Shown piece by piece: positions 1-7,422 of a DNA stretch of 51,526 bases. Below the pieces are notes generated by a model. That model saw nothing but the letters and a program-made list of their open reading frames with translations. It did not search any database and had not been told where the DNA came from. Position 1 is the first letter of the stretch, and the number at the start of each line of letters is the position of its first letter. The position numbers and the translations under genes were made by a program. The stretch is from Nitrospira sp. SB0662_bin_26 (GTDB lineage Bacteria; Nitrospirota; Nitrospiria; Nitrospirales; UBA8639), in the NCBI GenBank assembly GCA_009840285.1, contig VXOF01000107.1, forward strand, positions 1 to 51,526. The letters run 5' to 3'.

Positions 1-115
1 CGGGCTGGCTGACGGCCAACGGAACTTGCCCCATCGTCAACATCACGCCGACGACAACGACGGCCGTGAGTGCGGCAATGATAAAAGACTTATTTTGATG
101 ATGACCCACTCGCAT
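1..115 (-). CDS. Partial secreted or membrane-anchored protein, N-terminus only
   Basis: The reading frame opens with ATG at 115 behind a very strong ribosome binding site (AAGGAGGAGC, 3 nt from the ATG) and runs off the left edge of the window. The 38 visible residues have a short polar N-region (MRVGHHQNK) and then a hydrophobic stretch of about 20 residues rich in Val, Ala and Ile (from about residue 11). This is the shape of a signal peptide or signal anchor, so the product is exported or anchored in the inner membrane. Nothing of the mature domain is visible and the function cannot be told. The 115 bp between it and the next minus-strand gene carry no further frame that I would call. Confidence 0.6.
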   Translation of the reverse strand, partial: MRVGHHQNKSFIIAALTAVVVVGVMLTMGQVPLAVSQP

Positions 116-230
116 AATGCTCCTCCTTGTAAGTGGTTTGAGGAAGCCTATTATGGCTCGGAACATGCCGTTATGCAACAGAAAATCAACAAATATGCGA
201 ATATTTTCGTCGTTTACCCTCGGGAGGCCA

Positions 231-755
231 TCATCCCACGGGATTGTCCTGGAATTGCTCGATGTGTTCGCAGAGCATTTCCGCGACCTTATCCAGATCG
301 AAGGGCCAGGCGTAAGTCAGGGTCACGCCGGGATATTTCTGACGAAGTTCGGCCATTTCCTCGGGAATTTCGTACTCCGAGTGCGATCCGCCAGGGGTGA
401 ACATGGTGGAGATCACGGTAATCTCCTTGGCGCCGTCGGCGATCTGCTGCTCGATGGCCTCGCCAAGCGTGGGGGTACAAAATTCGTTATAGGCCGTGGA
501 AAACCGTGCGCCGTGCAAGAGGGGTTTGAGGTGGGTGGCCAATAATTCCAGCCCGGCCTGATAAGGATCGGTTTCCGGGGTTCGGGGCCATCGCCGTATT
601 TTTTGGTCGAGTTCATGTTCCTCGTGGGACATCGGAACGCCCGCGGCACGTCGTTGTGCTTCCAACCGCTTGAGTTTCGTGACGAGATCCCCCGGATAAT
701 CCTTGGGAATGCCGCCATGCCCGACGAGTACGACACCTCTCGTTGAATCACTCAT
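231..755 (-). CDS. CbiX-like sirohydrochlorin chelatase family protein
   Basis: A 174-residue protein. The start at 755 is chosen because GAAGGAGAC lies 6 nt upstream and the protein then begins directly with the family's first strand and metal/tetrapyrrole histidine (VVLVGHGG, about residue 13). Near the C-terminus the segment TPGGSHSEYEIPEEM matches the second His region of class II chelatases (CbiX/SirB, GGxH followed by an acidic/Pro turn). Family members insert Co2+ or Fe2+ into sirohydrochlorin in cobalamin or siroheme synthesis. The central region (GDLVTKLKRLEAQRRAAG) is longer and more charged than in short CbiX proteins. No other cobalamin or siroheme gene is visible nearby, so the metal and pathway remain open. 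The family call is fairly secure; enzymatic activity is inference. Confidence 0.7.
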   Translation of the reverse strand: MSDSTRGVVLVGHGGIPKDYPGDLVTKLKRLEAQRRAAGVPMSHEEHELDQKIRRWPRTPETDPYQAGLELLATHLKPLLHGARFSTAYNEFCTPTLGEAIEQQIADGAKEITVISTMFTPGGSHSEYEIPEEMAELRQKYPGVTLTYAWPFDLDKVAEMLCEHIEQFQDNPVG

Positions 756-858
756 GTTTACGTCTCCTTCATGACAGACAGGCACGGGGCCTGTTGTCCC
801 TGCAGCATCGTCATCGTAGGGGAGGGCCTGCATGCCGTCCCGCATTGTAAATGTTCAC

Positions 859-1863
859 TCATCCGTGGACAGAATGCAACGTGAGTTCCTTGGGATGAGG
901 CGCAAGGTACACCTGGTCCCTCACGTATGGCACGTCCAGGATCCGGACGTAGTGTCCGATCAAGGCAACGGGGACGCTCAGCGGCACGAACCCATGGTGA
1001 TAGTCGCTCAGCACTCCGTGGAGTTCCGTCCGCGCCTTGGCGCTCAACGCATTCTTGAAATGACCGGCCAGGTGTTGCAGCACGTTCACGTGTTTGCGAA
1101 TGGTGGTCTTGACGGCCAGGGCCTCCATAAACAGGTGTCCGTAGGTCCGCGCCAACTCTCGAACGGGATGGTGTTTGGCATTGGCGACCAATCGACCAAG
1201 CTCCCGGTAATGACGCTGGCTGTGGGCCAACAGGAGGTATTTGTGGACCGTATGAAACGCCACCAGCCGCCCCTTGGTCAGGCGGGCGTTGAGCACTTGC
1301 CACCGATGATAGCCGAACACGCGTTCGATGAAGTTTTCCCGCAGGCCCTGGTCCCGGAGTCGTCCTTCTTCCTCGATGGGAGTCAAGGGAAACGCTCGTT
1401 GGAACGCCTCGGCAAACAATCCTTTCCCGGTTCCCAGGAGCCGGCCGTCGCGGGCATACACGCGAACGCGACGGGTCCCGCAACTGGGTGAATCTTTCTT
1501 GAACACGTAGCCGGACAGGTTCAAGGCTTGGAATTCGCGCACCCGCGTTTTGGCATAACGGCGCATCCGGCCGGTATAATCGTGATGAGAACGCACCGTG
1601 AGTAAACGCGGTTCAGCCACGTCATCGACCAACCGCATGGCTTCTCGCGGAGTGCCGAATCCGGCCTCCACTTCAGGACACACCGGAACCCACTCCACGT
1701 GTTGGCCGAGCACATCTACCAGAAATTGATTCTGTTTATGTCCGCCGTCGTACCGCACCGGTTCACCCAAGAGGCAGCGGCTGATACCCAACCGTAATGG
1801 GAGATCCGATCCCAAGGGTTCCTCTGCGGGCAACAGGTGCTCGGGCGTGACGTGGGACGGCAT
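859..1863 (-). CDS. DUF523/DUF1722 fusion protein
   Basis: A 334-residue soluble protein. Residues about 22-165 form a DUF523 domain with its conserved cysteines in GISRCLLGEPVRYDGGHK, VCPEVEAGFGTPRE and KKDSPSCG. Residues about 195-320 form a DUF1722 (YbgA C-terminal) domain with FHTVHKYLLLAHS and a Tyr/His-rich helical stretch. The same two-domain order is found in E. coli YbgA-type proteins, whose reaction is not established here; the fixed Cys residues suggest metal or substrate binding. Start: ATG at 1863 with GAGGAA 6 nt upstream. It follows the PDZ gene by 10 nt, so the two are probably co-transcribed with the DUF4149 gene. Some family members are linked to photolyase genes; none is present in this window. 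Confidence 0.85.
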   Translation of the reverse strand: MPSHVTPEHLLPAEEPLGSDLPLRLGISRCLLGEPVRYDGGHKQNQFLVDVLGQHVEWVPVCPEVEAGFGTPREAMRLVDDVAEPRLLTVRSHHDYTGRMRRYAKTRVREFQALNLSGYVFKKDSPSCGTRRVRVYARDGRLLGTGKGLFAEAFQRAFPLTPIEEEGRLRDQGLRENFIERVFGYHRWQVLNARLTKGRLVAFHTVHKYLLLAHSQRHYRELGRLVANAKHHPVRELARTYGHLFMEALAVKTTIRKHVNVLQHLAGHFKNALSAKARTELHGVLSDYHHGFVPLSVPVALIGHYVRILDVPYVRDQVYLAPHPKELTLHSVHG

Positions 1864-1873
1864 AAGAGGTTCC

Positions 1874-2350
1874 TCAGATCCGTTGTTCTTCTTCGGTCAA
1901 CTGCGCCTCGCTGGCTCGCATAATCTTCACTTCCTTCACGTCGGAGAAGGTTTTGACCAGCAGCGTGACGGACGTCCCGATCTCGCCCCGTATCATGGAC
2001 ACGACTTCCCGGTACGTCATGCCTTTGACGGACTGACCGTCCACGGCCAGGATTTCCTGCCCGTGCGTCAACCCCGCACTGACTGCGGGTCCCAGGGGGT
2101 GGGTCGCCCGGATGAACAGGCCGGCTGGGTCGCCGATGCGTTCCGCCGTGAGATGCAAGGCGACGCCGATGATGCCCGGCGGAGGCAGCATGGGGTTCGA
2201 CAGGTCACCGTGGGGATTGCCTTGTGGCGGAAGCCCTTGCTGCGCATGCCCTTGGATCGGGATCATCAACAGGAGGGCAAACAGGGCGGCAAGCAGAAGG
2301 CGAACATGGAAAGTCTCGAGAAGCGATAACGTTGTTGAAGATGATGGCAT
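1874..2350 (-). CDS. Secreted PDZ-domain protein
   Basis: A 158-residue protein with an N-terminal hydrophobic signal (about residues 15-36, VRLLLAALFALLLMIPIQG, then an AQQ cleavage-like site). A Pro/Gly-rich linker is followed by a single PDZ fold at about residues 60-145: GIIGVALHLTAE, LGPAVSAGLTHGQEILAVDG and TYREVVSMIRGEIGTSVTLLV correspond to the carboxylate-binding loop, the GxxVxxG helix and the last strands. No protease or other catalytic domain is attached. PDZ domains bind C-terminal or extended peptides, so a periplasmic adaptor or chaperone-like role is plausible but not shown. The start at 2350 has an excellent AAAGGAGGATC ribosome binding site. The C-terminus (SEAQLTEEEQRI) is short and charged. 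Confidence 0.75.
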   Translation of the reverse strand: MPSSSTTLSLLETFHVRLLLAALFALLLMIPIQGHAQQGLPPQGNPHGDLSNPMLPPPGIIGVALHLTAERIGDPAGLFIRATHPLGPAVSAGLTHGQEILAVDGQSVKGMTYREVVSMIRGEIGTSVTLLVKTFSDVKEVKIMRASEAQLTEEEQRI

Positions 2351-2362
2351 CTTGATCCTCCT

Positions 2363-2827
2363 TTAGATCAATCCGATCAGACACAATCCCAGTATGAGCA
2401 CCACGCTGTTGAGTTGAACCGCGCGGCGATGGAGGGAATCCCGGTTCTTACGGACCGGGGCAATGTCCACCCCGGGCTGAGGGGCCTCCTTGAGTCGGTC
2501 GCTCAACGCATTGATGCGTGGAGTTAATGGCGATCGGCAGTAAGTCTCGATTGCCAGGATGCCGGGCCAGAGTGTTGCGGCAACCAGGTCCGGCGGGCCG
2601 AACCCGTTGAGCAGTCCGAGACTCGTGACACTCGCCCAGCCCGCGGTGGCCGCGATCATGCCCAGCGCGTAGTAGCGTGGAATGAGGATACGCACCAGGC
2701 GGGCAAAGGCGTCCGCGTTCAAGGTTTGGGCGAGGACCGGTGCGGCGACGAACGACATGAAGACGACCTTACCGACCAACACGGCAACCGCCAGTAGATG
2801 GAGATAGGTGAGAATCTCGACGATCAT
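2363..2827 (-). CDS. DUF4149-like integral membrane protein
   Basis: A 154-residue protein with about four hydrophobic segments: residues 2-35 (one or two helices, LTYLHLLAVAVLVGKVVFMSF), about 52-75, about 83-95, and 138-154 at the very C-terminus. The pattern MIVEILTYLHLLAVAVLVGKVVF and the conserved Pro-Arg-Tyr-Tyr stretch (RILIPRYYALG) resemble DUF4149/TMEM205-type proteins and the CopD superfamily, which are small four-helix inner-membrane proteins of unsettled function. Its stop lies 12 nt upstream of the PDZ gene start, so the two are probably one transcript. No clear Shine-Dalgarno sequence precedes the ATG at 2827. The function is unknown. Confidence 0.65.
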   Translation of the reverse strand: MIVEILTYLHLLAVAVLVGKVVFMSFVAAPVLAQTLNADAFARLVRILIPRYYALGMIAATAGWASVTSLGLLNGFGPPDLVAATLWPGILAIETYCRSPLTPRINALSDRLKEAPQPGVDIAPVRKNRDSLHRRAVQLNSVVLILGLCLIGLI

Positions 2828-2949
2828 GTTATGAAGTACGCAGCTACGGGATCCGTCGAACCGAGGCGAAGTCGGGTGATCGGCTCATGAGCACACTCTT
2901 ACTATACCACGATGTTCCGCTCAGCCATTTCCATGACCGCGCGCGGCGG

Positions 2950-3879
2950 TCACCGGCCCTTCCCCAGGATTGCGGAAAACGCCGATTCCAGGTCCGGGTA
3001 TGTGAAGGTAAACCCCAATTGTTGCGCCATGAGGGGCGAGACTGACTGACCGTGTGTCAAGAGCGTCGACATTTCGCCCAATCCGATTTTAAGGGCCGAT
3101 GCCGGAACAGGAAGCCAGGACGGTCTTCCCAGTGCCCGCCCCAGTTGCCGGCAAAATTCTCTCATCGTGACCGGATGGGGAGCCGCCGCGTTGACCGCGC
3201 CGTTGTAAGAAGGCTGCCTAAGAATGGCCGCGATAAGCCGTCCCAGATCCTCGACGTGGATCCAACTCACGGGCTGAGTACCCTGGCCCACGGGACCGCC
3301 AAGAAAGAGTTTAAAGGGGAGAAGCATTTTTTGCAGGGCGCCGCCGTCTTTTCCCAACACCATACCGATTCTCAGGCACGTGGCCCGAATGCCGTAGTCC
3401 GTCGCCCGGAGGGCCTCGTGTTCCCATTCCACGCACAGGTCGGCCAAGAATCCGGTTCCCGGCCCTTGCCGTTCATCGACGTGGTCGGCCGGTTCGAGTC
3501 CATAAAACCCGATCCCCGATGCGTTGATCAGGACCTTCGGTCGCACGGGACCGGAGAGACGGGATAGGGCCATCACGAGCGTCCGCGTGGTCTCGATCCG
3601 GCTGGCACGAAGTACGGCCTTGCGTGATCTCGTCCACCGGCGTTCGGCAATCGGAGCCCCTGCAAGGTTGATGACCGCGTCCTGTTCCTGAAAGGGGTTG
3701 CCCGAGGTCTGTCCATTCAACGGATCCCATTTTCGAACGTGAACGTTCCCTTCGACAACGGCAGATGCCGCATGTGGGTTACGGGTCAGAATGGTCACCG
3801 TGTTTCCGCCGCAGGCAAGAACCGGCGCAATGTTCCTTCCTATAAATCCCGTCCCTCCGACGATGGCCACGTTCATCAT
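2950..3879 (-). CDS. TIGR01777 family epimerase-like protein (YfcH/SDR39U1 type)
   Basis: A 309-residue protein of the atypical extended SDR superfamily. The Rossmann fold opens with NVAIVGGTGFIGRNIA (NAD(P)-binding GxxGxxG), followed by NLAGAPIAERRWT, the family signature after strand 4, and a conserved C-terminal DUF1731-like region (SWLPVPASALKIGLGEMSTLLTHGQSVSP). The start at 3879 (ATGATGA) overlaps the stop of the upstream SUMF1 gene by 4 nt, which implies translational coupling; upstream in-frame starts would run deep into that gene. Family members (E. coli YfcH, human SDR39U1) have no firmly assigned substrate, so none is proposed. It is the last gene of the SUMF1 operon. Confidence 0.88.
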   Translation of the reverse strand: MMNVAIVGGTGFIGRNIAPVLACGGNTVTILTRNPHAASAVVEGNVHVRKWDPLNGQTSGNPFQEQDAVINLAGAPIAERRWTRSRKAVLRASRIETTRTLVMALSRLSGPVRPKVLINASGIGFYGLEPADHVDERQGPGTGFLADLCVEWEHEALRATDYGIRATCLRIGMVLGKDGGALQKMLLPFKLFLGGPVGQGTQPVSWIHVEDLGRLIAAILRQPSYNGAVNAAAPHPVTMREFCRQLGRALGRPSWLPVPASALKIGLGEMSTLLTHGQSVSPLMAQQLGFTFTYPDLESAFSAILGKGR

Positions 3880-4697
3880 TGACCTCGTTTCACCGGCCGG
3901 GGTGTCGCCGGAACGTCCATTGCACAACGGAATCCGGTCCCATGAGTTTTCAGGGCAAACCCTCCTTTCCCGCGGGCTGCCGTCCGAATGTCGGAGTCGA
4001 AGCTGTGCCACGACCCGCCGCGTATGACTTTGAGCAACCCGGTTTCAGGACCCTTGGGGTTTCGGTCCGGCGCAACCCGGTAATAATCTTTTGCGTACCA
4101 GTCCTGGACCCACTCTCGTGCGTTGCCGGACATGTCGTGCACGCCGTAGGGAGAGGCGCCATCGGGTAACGAGCCGACCGGGAGCAGCGTCCCCTTTTCC
4201 ACCCAATCACGATTGAAATTCACGTGCGGGGCTGAGGGGGCCGCGCTACCCCACGGATATTGTCGTCCATCGGTGCCCCTTGCGGCCTTTTCCCATTCGG
4301 CTTCCGTCGGCAACCGTTTGCCCACCCACTGGCAATAATCCGCGGCGTCGTGCCACGTGACCTGCACCACGGGTAAATTCCCGATGCCCTTCACGTCGAA
4401 CAGGGAGCCCGTGCCGTACACGTTGAACGGTTCCTGATGCCCCGTGGCTGCAATGAATCTGAGGTATTGGGCATTGGTGACTTCATATTGGTCGATCATG
4501 AAGGCCTTGAGATAAATCGTTCGACGAGGCCGCTCGTCGGCCCGTCCGTCTTCCGCCCCGCTTCCTCGAAGGAAACGGCCTTCCGCAATGGTGACCATGG
4601 AAACGGGGTCCTTCGCCGGAACGGGAGGCTCCGCGAAAGCGGAAACCTGCCCCAACAGGATGCACATGGTGAGTGTCGTCATCAAGATCACATTCAT
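3876..4697 (-). CDS. SUMF1/FGE-sulfatase-domain protein A, secreted
   Basis: A 273-residue protein with an N-terminal signal peptide (about residues 1-22, ending VSAFA) and a SUMF1 (formylglycine-generating-enzyme-like) domain filling the rest: FMIDQYEVTNAQYLRFI, WHDAADYCQWVGKRLPTEAEWE, DMSGNAREWVQDWY and VIRGGSWHSF ending in GTGFRCAM. The redox cysteine pair used by true formylglycine-generating enzymes in the segment after RGGS is absent (HSFDSDIRTAARG), so sulfatase maturation is unlikely. A structural or electron-transfer-accessory role like that proposed for NirV-type proteins is an alternative. The ATG at 4697 overlaps the preceding stop (ATGA), and its own stop overlaps the next start in the same way. 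Confidence 0.88.
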   Translation of the reverse strand: MNVILMTTLTMCILLGQVSAFAEPPVPAKDPVSMVTIAEGRFLRGSGAEDGRADERPRRTIYLKAFMIDQYEVTNAQYLRFIAATGHQEPFNVYGTGSLFDVKGIGNLPVVQVTWHDAADYCQWVGKRLPTEAEWEKAARGTDGRQYPWGSAAPSAPHVNFNRDWVEKGTLLPVGSLPDGASPYGVHDMSGNAREWVQDWYAKDYYRVAPDRNPKGPETGLLKVIRGGSWHSFDSDIRTAARGKGGFALKTHGTGFRCAMDVPATPRPVKRGQ

Positions 4698-5065
4698 GGT
4701 TTTTGCCTTCGACTCTTTTCTTTGATGCGCGTGGAAATTTCCCCGATGCGTGCGGTGAGTGAGGAGGCGGCACGCGTGTCGTTGTCCCGTGCGGCCTTGC
4801 GAGCATCGACCAACAGCAGCCGGGATGCATGCAAGTCCCGTTCGATCTGCGTCTGGATTGCCGGGGACGCCAGGGTGCCCCCGAGTGCGGCCCGATGGAA
4901 AGCTTCCCATGCTTCATTCACGTTCTTGTCGGCCAGGTAGAGCGATTCTTGCATAGGGCTTCGGGGATGAAAATGGGGCCCTGCGTGACCGGCCCACACT
5001 GGATCAATTCCCAAACTGATGCTCCATGCCATGAACATCATGGGCAAGTAGTAGAGGACTTTCAT
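4694..5065 (-). CDS. Small secreted helical protein of unknown function
   Basis: A 123-residue protein not recognised as a named family. Residues 1-25 are a signal peptide (MKVLYYLPMMFMAWSISLG, with cleavage likely after PVWA). The mature part of roughly 98 residues begins with a His-rich patch (GHAGPHFHP) and continues as predicted amphipathic helix with many Glu, Arg and Ala (EAWEAFHRAAL, IQTQIERDLHASRLLLVDARKAA). It sits between two SUMF1 genes and overlaps each by 4 nt (ATGA at both ends), so production is tightly coupled to them. A periplasmic partner of the SUMF1 proteins is a reasonable guess from position only. The His patch could bind metal; there is no cysteine. Confidence 0.75.
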   Translation of the reverse strand: MKVLYYLPMMFMAWSISLGIDPVWAGHAGPHFHPRSPMQESLYLADKNVNEAWEAFHRAALGGTLASPAIQTQIERDLHASRLLLVDARKAARDNDTRAASSLTARIGEISTRIKEKSRRQKP

Positions 5066-6069
5066 GATCCACCTCTCTTTGACTCTCTGTCATCTTGCAG
5101 GGGAAGCGCCTGCGAGAGCACTTCCCGTTCTATTTCCGGCGAGGCTGTTTTCGCACATCGAAAGCCCAGGCCCACTCCATAACTGTTGTTCAACGGATCA
5201 TTCCAGAACCGGTGGGTCGTGGTCACGGTCTGCTTGGCCGCGATCCATGAGCCCCCCCGGATCACTTTCTTGGCGCCGACCGTGAGGCGGTCCACGTAGG
5301 TTCCGGTTCCACCGAGCCACACGGCAGTCGAGGGACCGGAGGGATTTTCGGAAAACGGTGTTTGGGCATAGTAGGCCGGGTCATACCAATCGCTGACCCA
5401 TTCGAACACGTTGCCTGCCATGTGATGCAGGCCGTAAGGACTGGTACCGCCGCGCAACGAGTCCACGGGCATGGTGGCGTCATGTTGCTTCCCGTAATTC
5501 ACGTATCGGGCATCGAAGGAATTGCCCCAGGGGTACCGGAATCCGTCCGGGCCGCGGGCCGCGTTTTCCCATTCGGCCTCCGTGGGCAGGCGCTTGCCTT
5601 CCCATGCACAGAAGTCCTGGGCGTCGTACCAGTTCACACCGACCACGGGTTGGGTGGCACCGTTTAGTCGTGGATCATCCCAGTAGGCGGGCGCCGGATG
5701 TCCCGTCGCCTTCATGAACCGTTCGTACTTCACATTCGAGACCTCATAGGTATCGATGAAATAAGCACTCAAAGCCACCCAATGAGAAGGCCCCTCGTCA
5801 TGAAAAGCCTCTCTGGACCAGGGCATCGTCATTCTCCGTTGGTATGGCGTCTCCTCTATTTCCGATACGCCACTGGTCCACTTCTTGTCGATGCCGATGA
5901 CGGTAAGGTCGGATGGAATATACGTCATGTCCTCCGGGACCGCAGAAAGATCCTGTGCATGGATGGTCGAAAACAGGAGACTCCCGACGCCCAACACGAA
6001 TGCCAGCCACACCATCCCGATGCGGTCCAATGATTTCTTGGGGTTTTTCGAAGTCTTGATTGCGTTCAT
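5062..6069 (-). CDS. SUMF1/FGE-sulfatase-domain protein B, secreted
   Basis: A 335-residue protein. After a positively charged N-region (MNAIKTSKNPKKSLDR) comes a hydrophobic signal or anchor at about residues 18-38, then an unusual linker of about 65 residues (DLSAVPEDMTYIPSDL up to MTMPWSREAFHDEGP) before the SUMF1 core: YFIDTYEVSNVKYERFM, WYDAQDFCAWEGKRLPTEAEWE, HMAGNVFEWVSDWYDP, VIRGGSW and GVGLGFRCA. The core is very close to protein C (shared ATGHPAPAYWDDPRLN), indicating local duplication. The formylglycine-enzyme cysteine pair after RGGS is missing. Its ATG overlaps the stop of the upstream relic (ATGA), and it has a good site (GGGAGGAATCCG) that is repeated in front of the relic. Confidence 0.88.
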   Translation of the reverse strand: MNAIKTSKNPKKSLDRIGMVWLAFVLGVGSLLFSTIHAQDLSAVPEDMTYIPSDLTVIGIDKKWTSGVSEIEETPYQRRMTMPWSREAFHDEGPSHWVALSAYFIDTYEVSNVKYERFMKATGHPAPAYWDDPRLNGATQPVVGVNWYDAQDFCAWEGKRLPTEAEWENAARGPDGFRYPWGNSFDARYVNYGKQHDATMPVDSLRGGTSPYGLHHMAGNVFEWVSDWYDPAYYAQTPFSENPSGPSTAVWLGGTGTYVDRLTVGAKKVIRGGSWIAAKQTVTTTHRFWNDPLNNSYGVGLGFRCAKTASPEIEREVLSQALPLQDDRESKRGGS

Positions 6070-6370
6070 CGGATTCCTCCCGTTGGCGTAGGGGCAGGCC
6101 CCTCATCATGAAAAGCCTTCCATGACCAAGGCATCGACATTCTTTGTGTATACAGCGACTCTCGTGTTCCCGGGTCGACGCCGGGAGACTCTCTATCGAT
6201 GCCCATATCGGCAAGGCCATGAAAAATATACGCCATGTCCTTTGGCACGGATGAGAGATCCCGCGCATGGATGGTCAAATCAGGGGACCCCCAAGGCTCA
6301 ACGCGATGGCCAGCCATACCGGCCCCATGGTTTTCAAGAAGTGTTTTGGGATTGCTTCGAATGCGTTCAT
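6066..6370 (-). pseudogene. Relic of a SUMF1-protein N-terminus (tandem partial duplication)
   Basis: From ATG 6370, preceded by the same CGGGAGGAATCCG as gene B, the frame reads MNAFEAIPKHFLKTMGPVWLAIAL and stops after 31 residues. The -1/+2 shifted frame then continues with TIHARDLSSVPKDMAYI, then SLYTQRMSMPWSWKAFHDEGP, which aligns with the linker of gene B (TIHAQDLSAVPEDMTYI, TPYQRRMTMPWSREAFHDEGP). Directly after AFHDEGP the sequence runs into the ribosome binding site and start of gene B. The unit therefore looks like a duplication of the first ~300 bp of a B-type gene that lacks the SUMF1 core and has gained a frameshift. The 31-residue peptide might still be translated, and the overlapping frame reaches the ATGA junction with gene B. 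Confidence 0.8.
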
Positions 6371-6388
6371 CGGATTCCTCCCGTTTCT

Positions 6389-6417
6389 GGCTGGTGGGGG
6401 TATTCTCCCCACCAGCC
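6389..6417 (-). other. Intercistronic hairpin between SUMF1 gene C and the relic
   Basis: GGCTGGTGGGG (6389-6399) pairs perfectly with CCCCACCAGCC (6407-6417) around a 7-nt loop. It lies 9 nt downstream of the stop of SUMF1 gene C on the minus strand. No T-run follows, so it is more likely an mRNA-stabilising or processing hairpin than an intrinsic terminator. It could set the ratio of the promoter-proximal C protein to the distal genes. Confidence 0.6.
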
Positions 6418-6425
6418 AAGTCACG

Positions 6426-7373
6426 TTACATCTTGATTTGTTTCATGATGATGTCACGCGTTTGTTTGTATTCCACGTTGTTGGGATCGCCTTTGATAGC
6501 CTGGTCGATCGATTCCAACGCATCATTCCATTGCTCCTTGCCCATGCTGATGAGGGCGTGCATGAAATCGTATTTCACCACGTCTCCGGCGTGGGTGCCT
6601 GCCGACAGGGCGCACCGGAACCCAAGTCCCACCCCGTAGGAGTTATTCTCCGGCTGATTCCAGAAGCGATGGCTGGTGTGCAGGGACGTTTGAGGCGCCA
6701 GCCAGGAGCCGCCTTTCAGGACCTTGACCGGACCCTGGTTGGCAAAGTCGTAGCCGTCGTCCGGCCCTTGGGGATTGTAAGCCTCGCTCATCCGGAAATA
6801 GTTCGGATCATACCAATCACTCACCCATTCAAAGACGTTTCCGGCCATGTTGTACACGCCAAACCCACTCACGCCGTCAGGGTAGGAGTCTACGGGCATG
6901 GTCTTCCCCACGTTTTGACCATAGTTCGCTTTGGTGGCGTCGATGGTGTGTCCCCAGGGGAAATGGGTCCCATCCGGCCCCTTGGCCGCGTGTTCCCACT
7001 CTGCTTCCGTAGGCAGCCGTTTGCCGGTCCATTCACAGTAGGCATTGGCATCGAACCAGTTCACGCCGACGACGGGTTGGTCGGGTTTGTTCAGGCGTGG
7101 GTCGTCCCAGTAGGCCGGTGCCGGATGGTCGGTGGCTTTCATGAACTCCCGATAGTTACCGTTCGACACCTCATATTTGTCGATGTAATACCCGTCCAGC
7201 ACGACCTGGTGGAGCATTTCATCACTGTGATCCTTGCTGCCCATGGTGAACTCACCTTTTGGGATCAGGACCATGTCCGTGGTGTTTGCGGCCAGGGCCG
7301 CAGCCCAAGGACTGAAAATCAAGGTCAACGCCATGAACAATCCCGTGGTTGGTGAAAAAATACGCTTGTGCAT
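6426..7373 (-). CDS. SUMF1/FGE-sulfatase-domain protein C with TPR-like tail, secreted
   Basis: A 315-residue protein. A signal peptide spans about residues 1-29 (MHKRIFSPTTGLFMALTLI up to AALA). The SUMF1 core covers about residues 32-262: MVLIPKGEFTMGS, YYIDKYEVSNGNYREFM, WFDANAYCEWTGKRLPTEAEWE, MAGNVFEWVSDWYDP, VLKGGSW and GVGLGFRCAL. As in the two paralogues, the catalytic cysteines of true formylglycine-generating enzymes are replaced (LAPQTSLHTSHRF). A C-terminal extension of about 50 residues (YDFMHALISMGKEQWNDALESI) has the spacing of one TPR unit, absent from A and B. The start at 7373 has AAAAAGGAGATC 6 nt upstream. It is the most intact SUMF1 protein and lies nearest the proposed promoter. 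NirV-like accessory proteins are the nearest functional analogy. Confidence 0.9.
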   Translation of the reverse strand: MHKRIFSPTTGLFMALTLIFSPWAAALAANTTDMVLIPKGEFTMGSKDHSDEMLHQVVLDGYYIDKYEVSNGNYREFMKATDHPAPAYWDDPRLNKPDQPVVGVNWFDANAYCEWTGKRLPTEAEWEHAAKGPDGTHFPWGHTIDATKANYGQNVGKTMPVDSYPDGVSGFGVYNMAGNVFEWVSDWYDPNYFRMSEAYNPQGPDDGYDFANQGPVKVLKGGSWLAPQTSLHTSHRFWNQPENNSYGVGLGFRCALSAGTHAGDVVKYDFMHALISMGKEQWNDALESIDQAIKGDPNNVEYKQTRDIIMKQIKM

Positions 7374-7422
7374 GCTCGATCTCCTTTTTGTTGAAGGTGT
7401 TGTGGTTTATCCAAATTGACGG

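Noticed and set aside
1847-2366. Plus-strand frames over the PDZ gene, and similar long antisense frames throughout
   Set aside because: They mirror G+C-rich real genes in other frames, lack ribosome binding sites and have no recognisable domains.
3876-7373. Annotation of the SUMF1 proteins as formylglycine-generating sulfatase activators
   Set aside because: The catalytic cysteine pair is absent in all three and no sulfatase gene is in the window.
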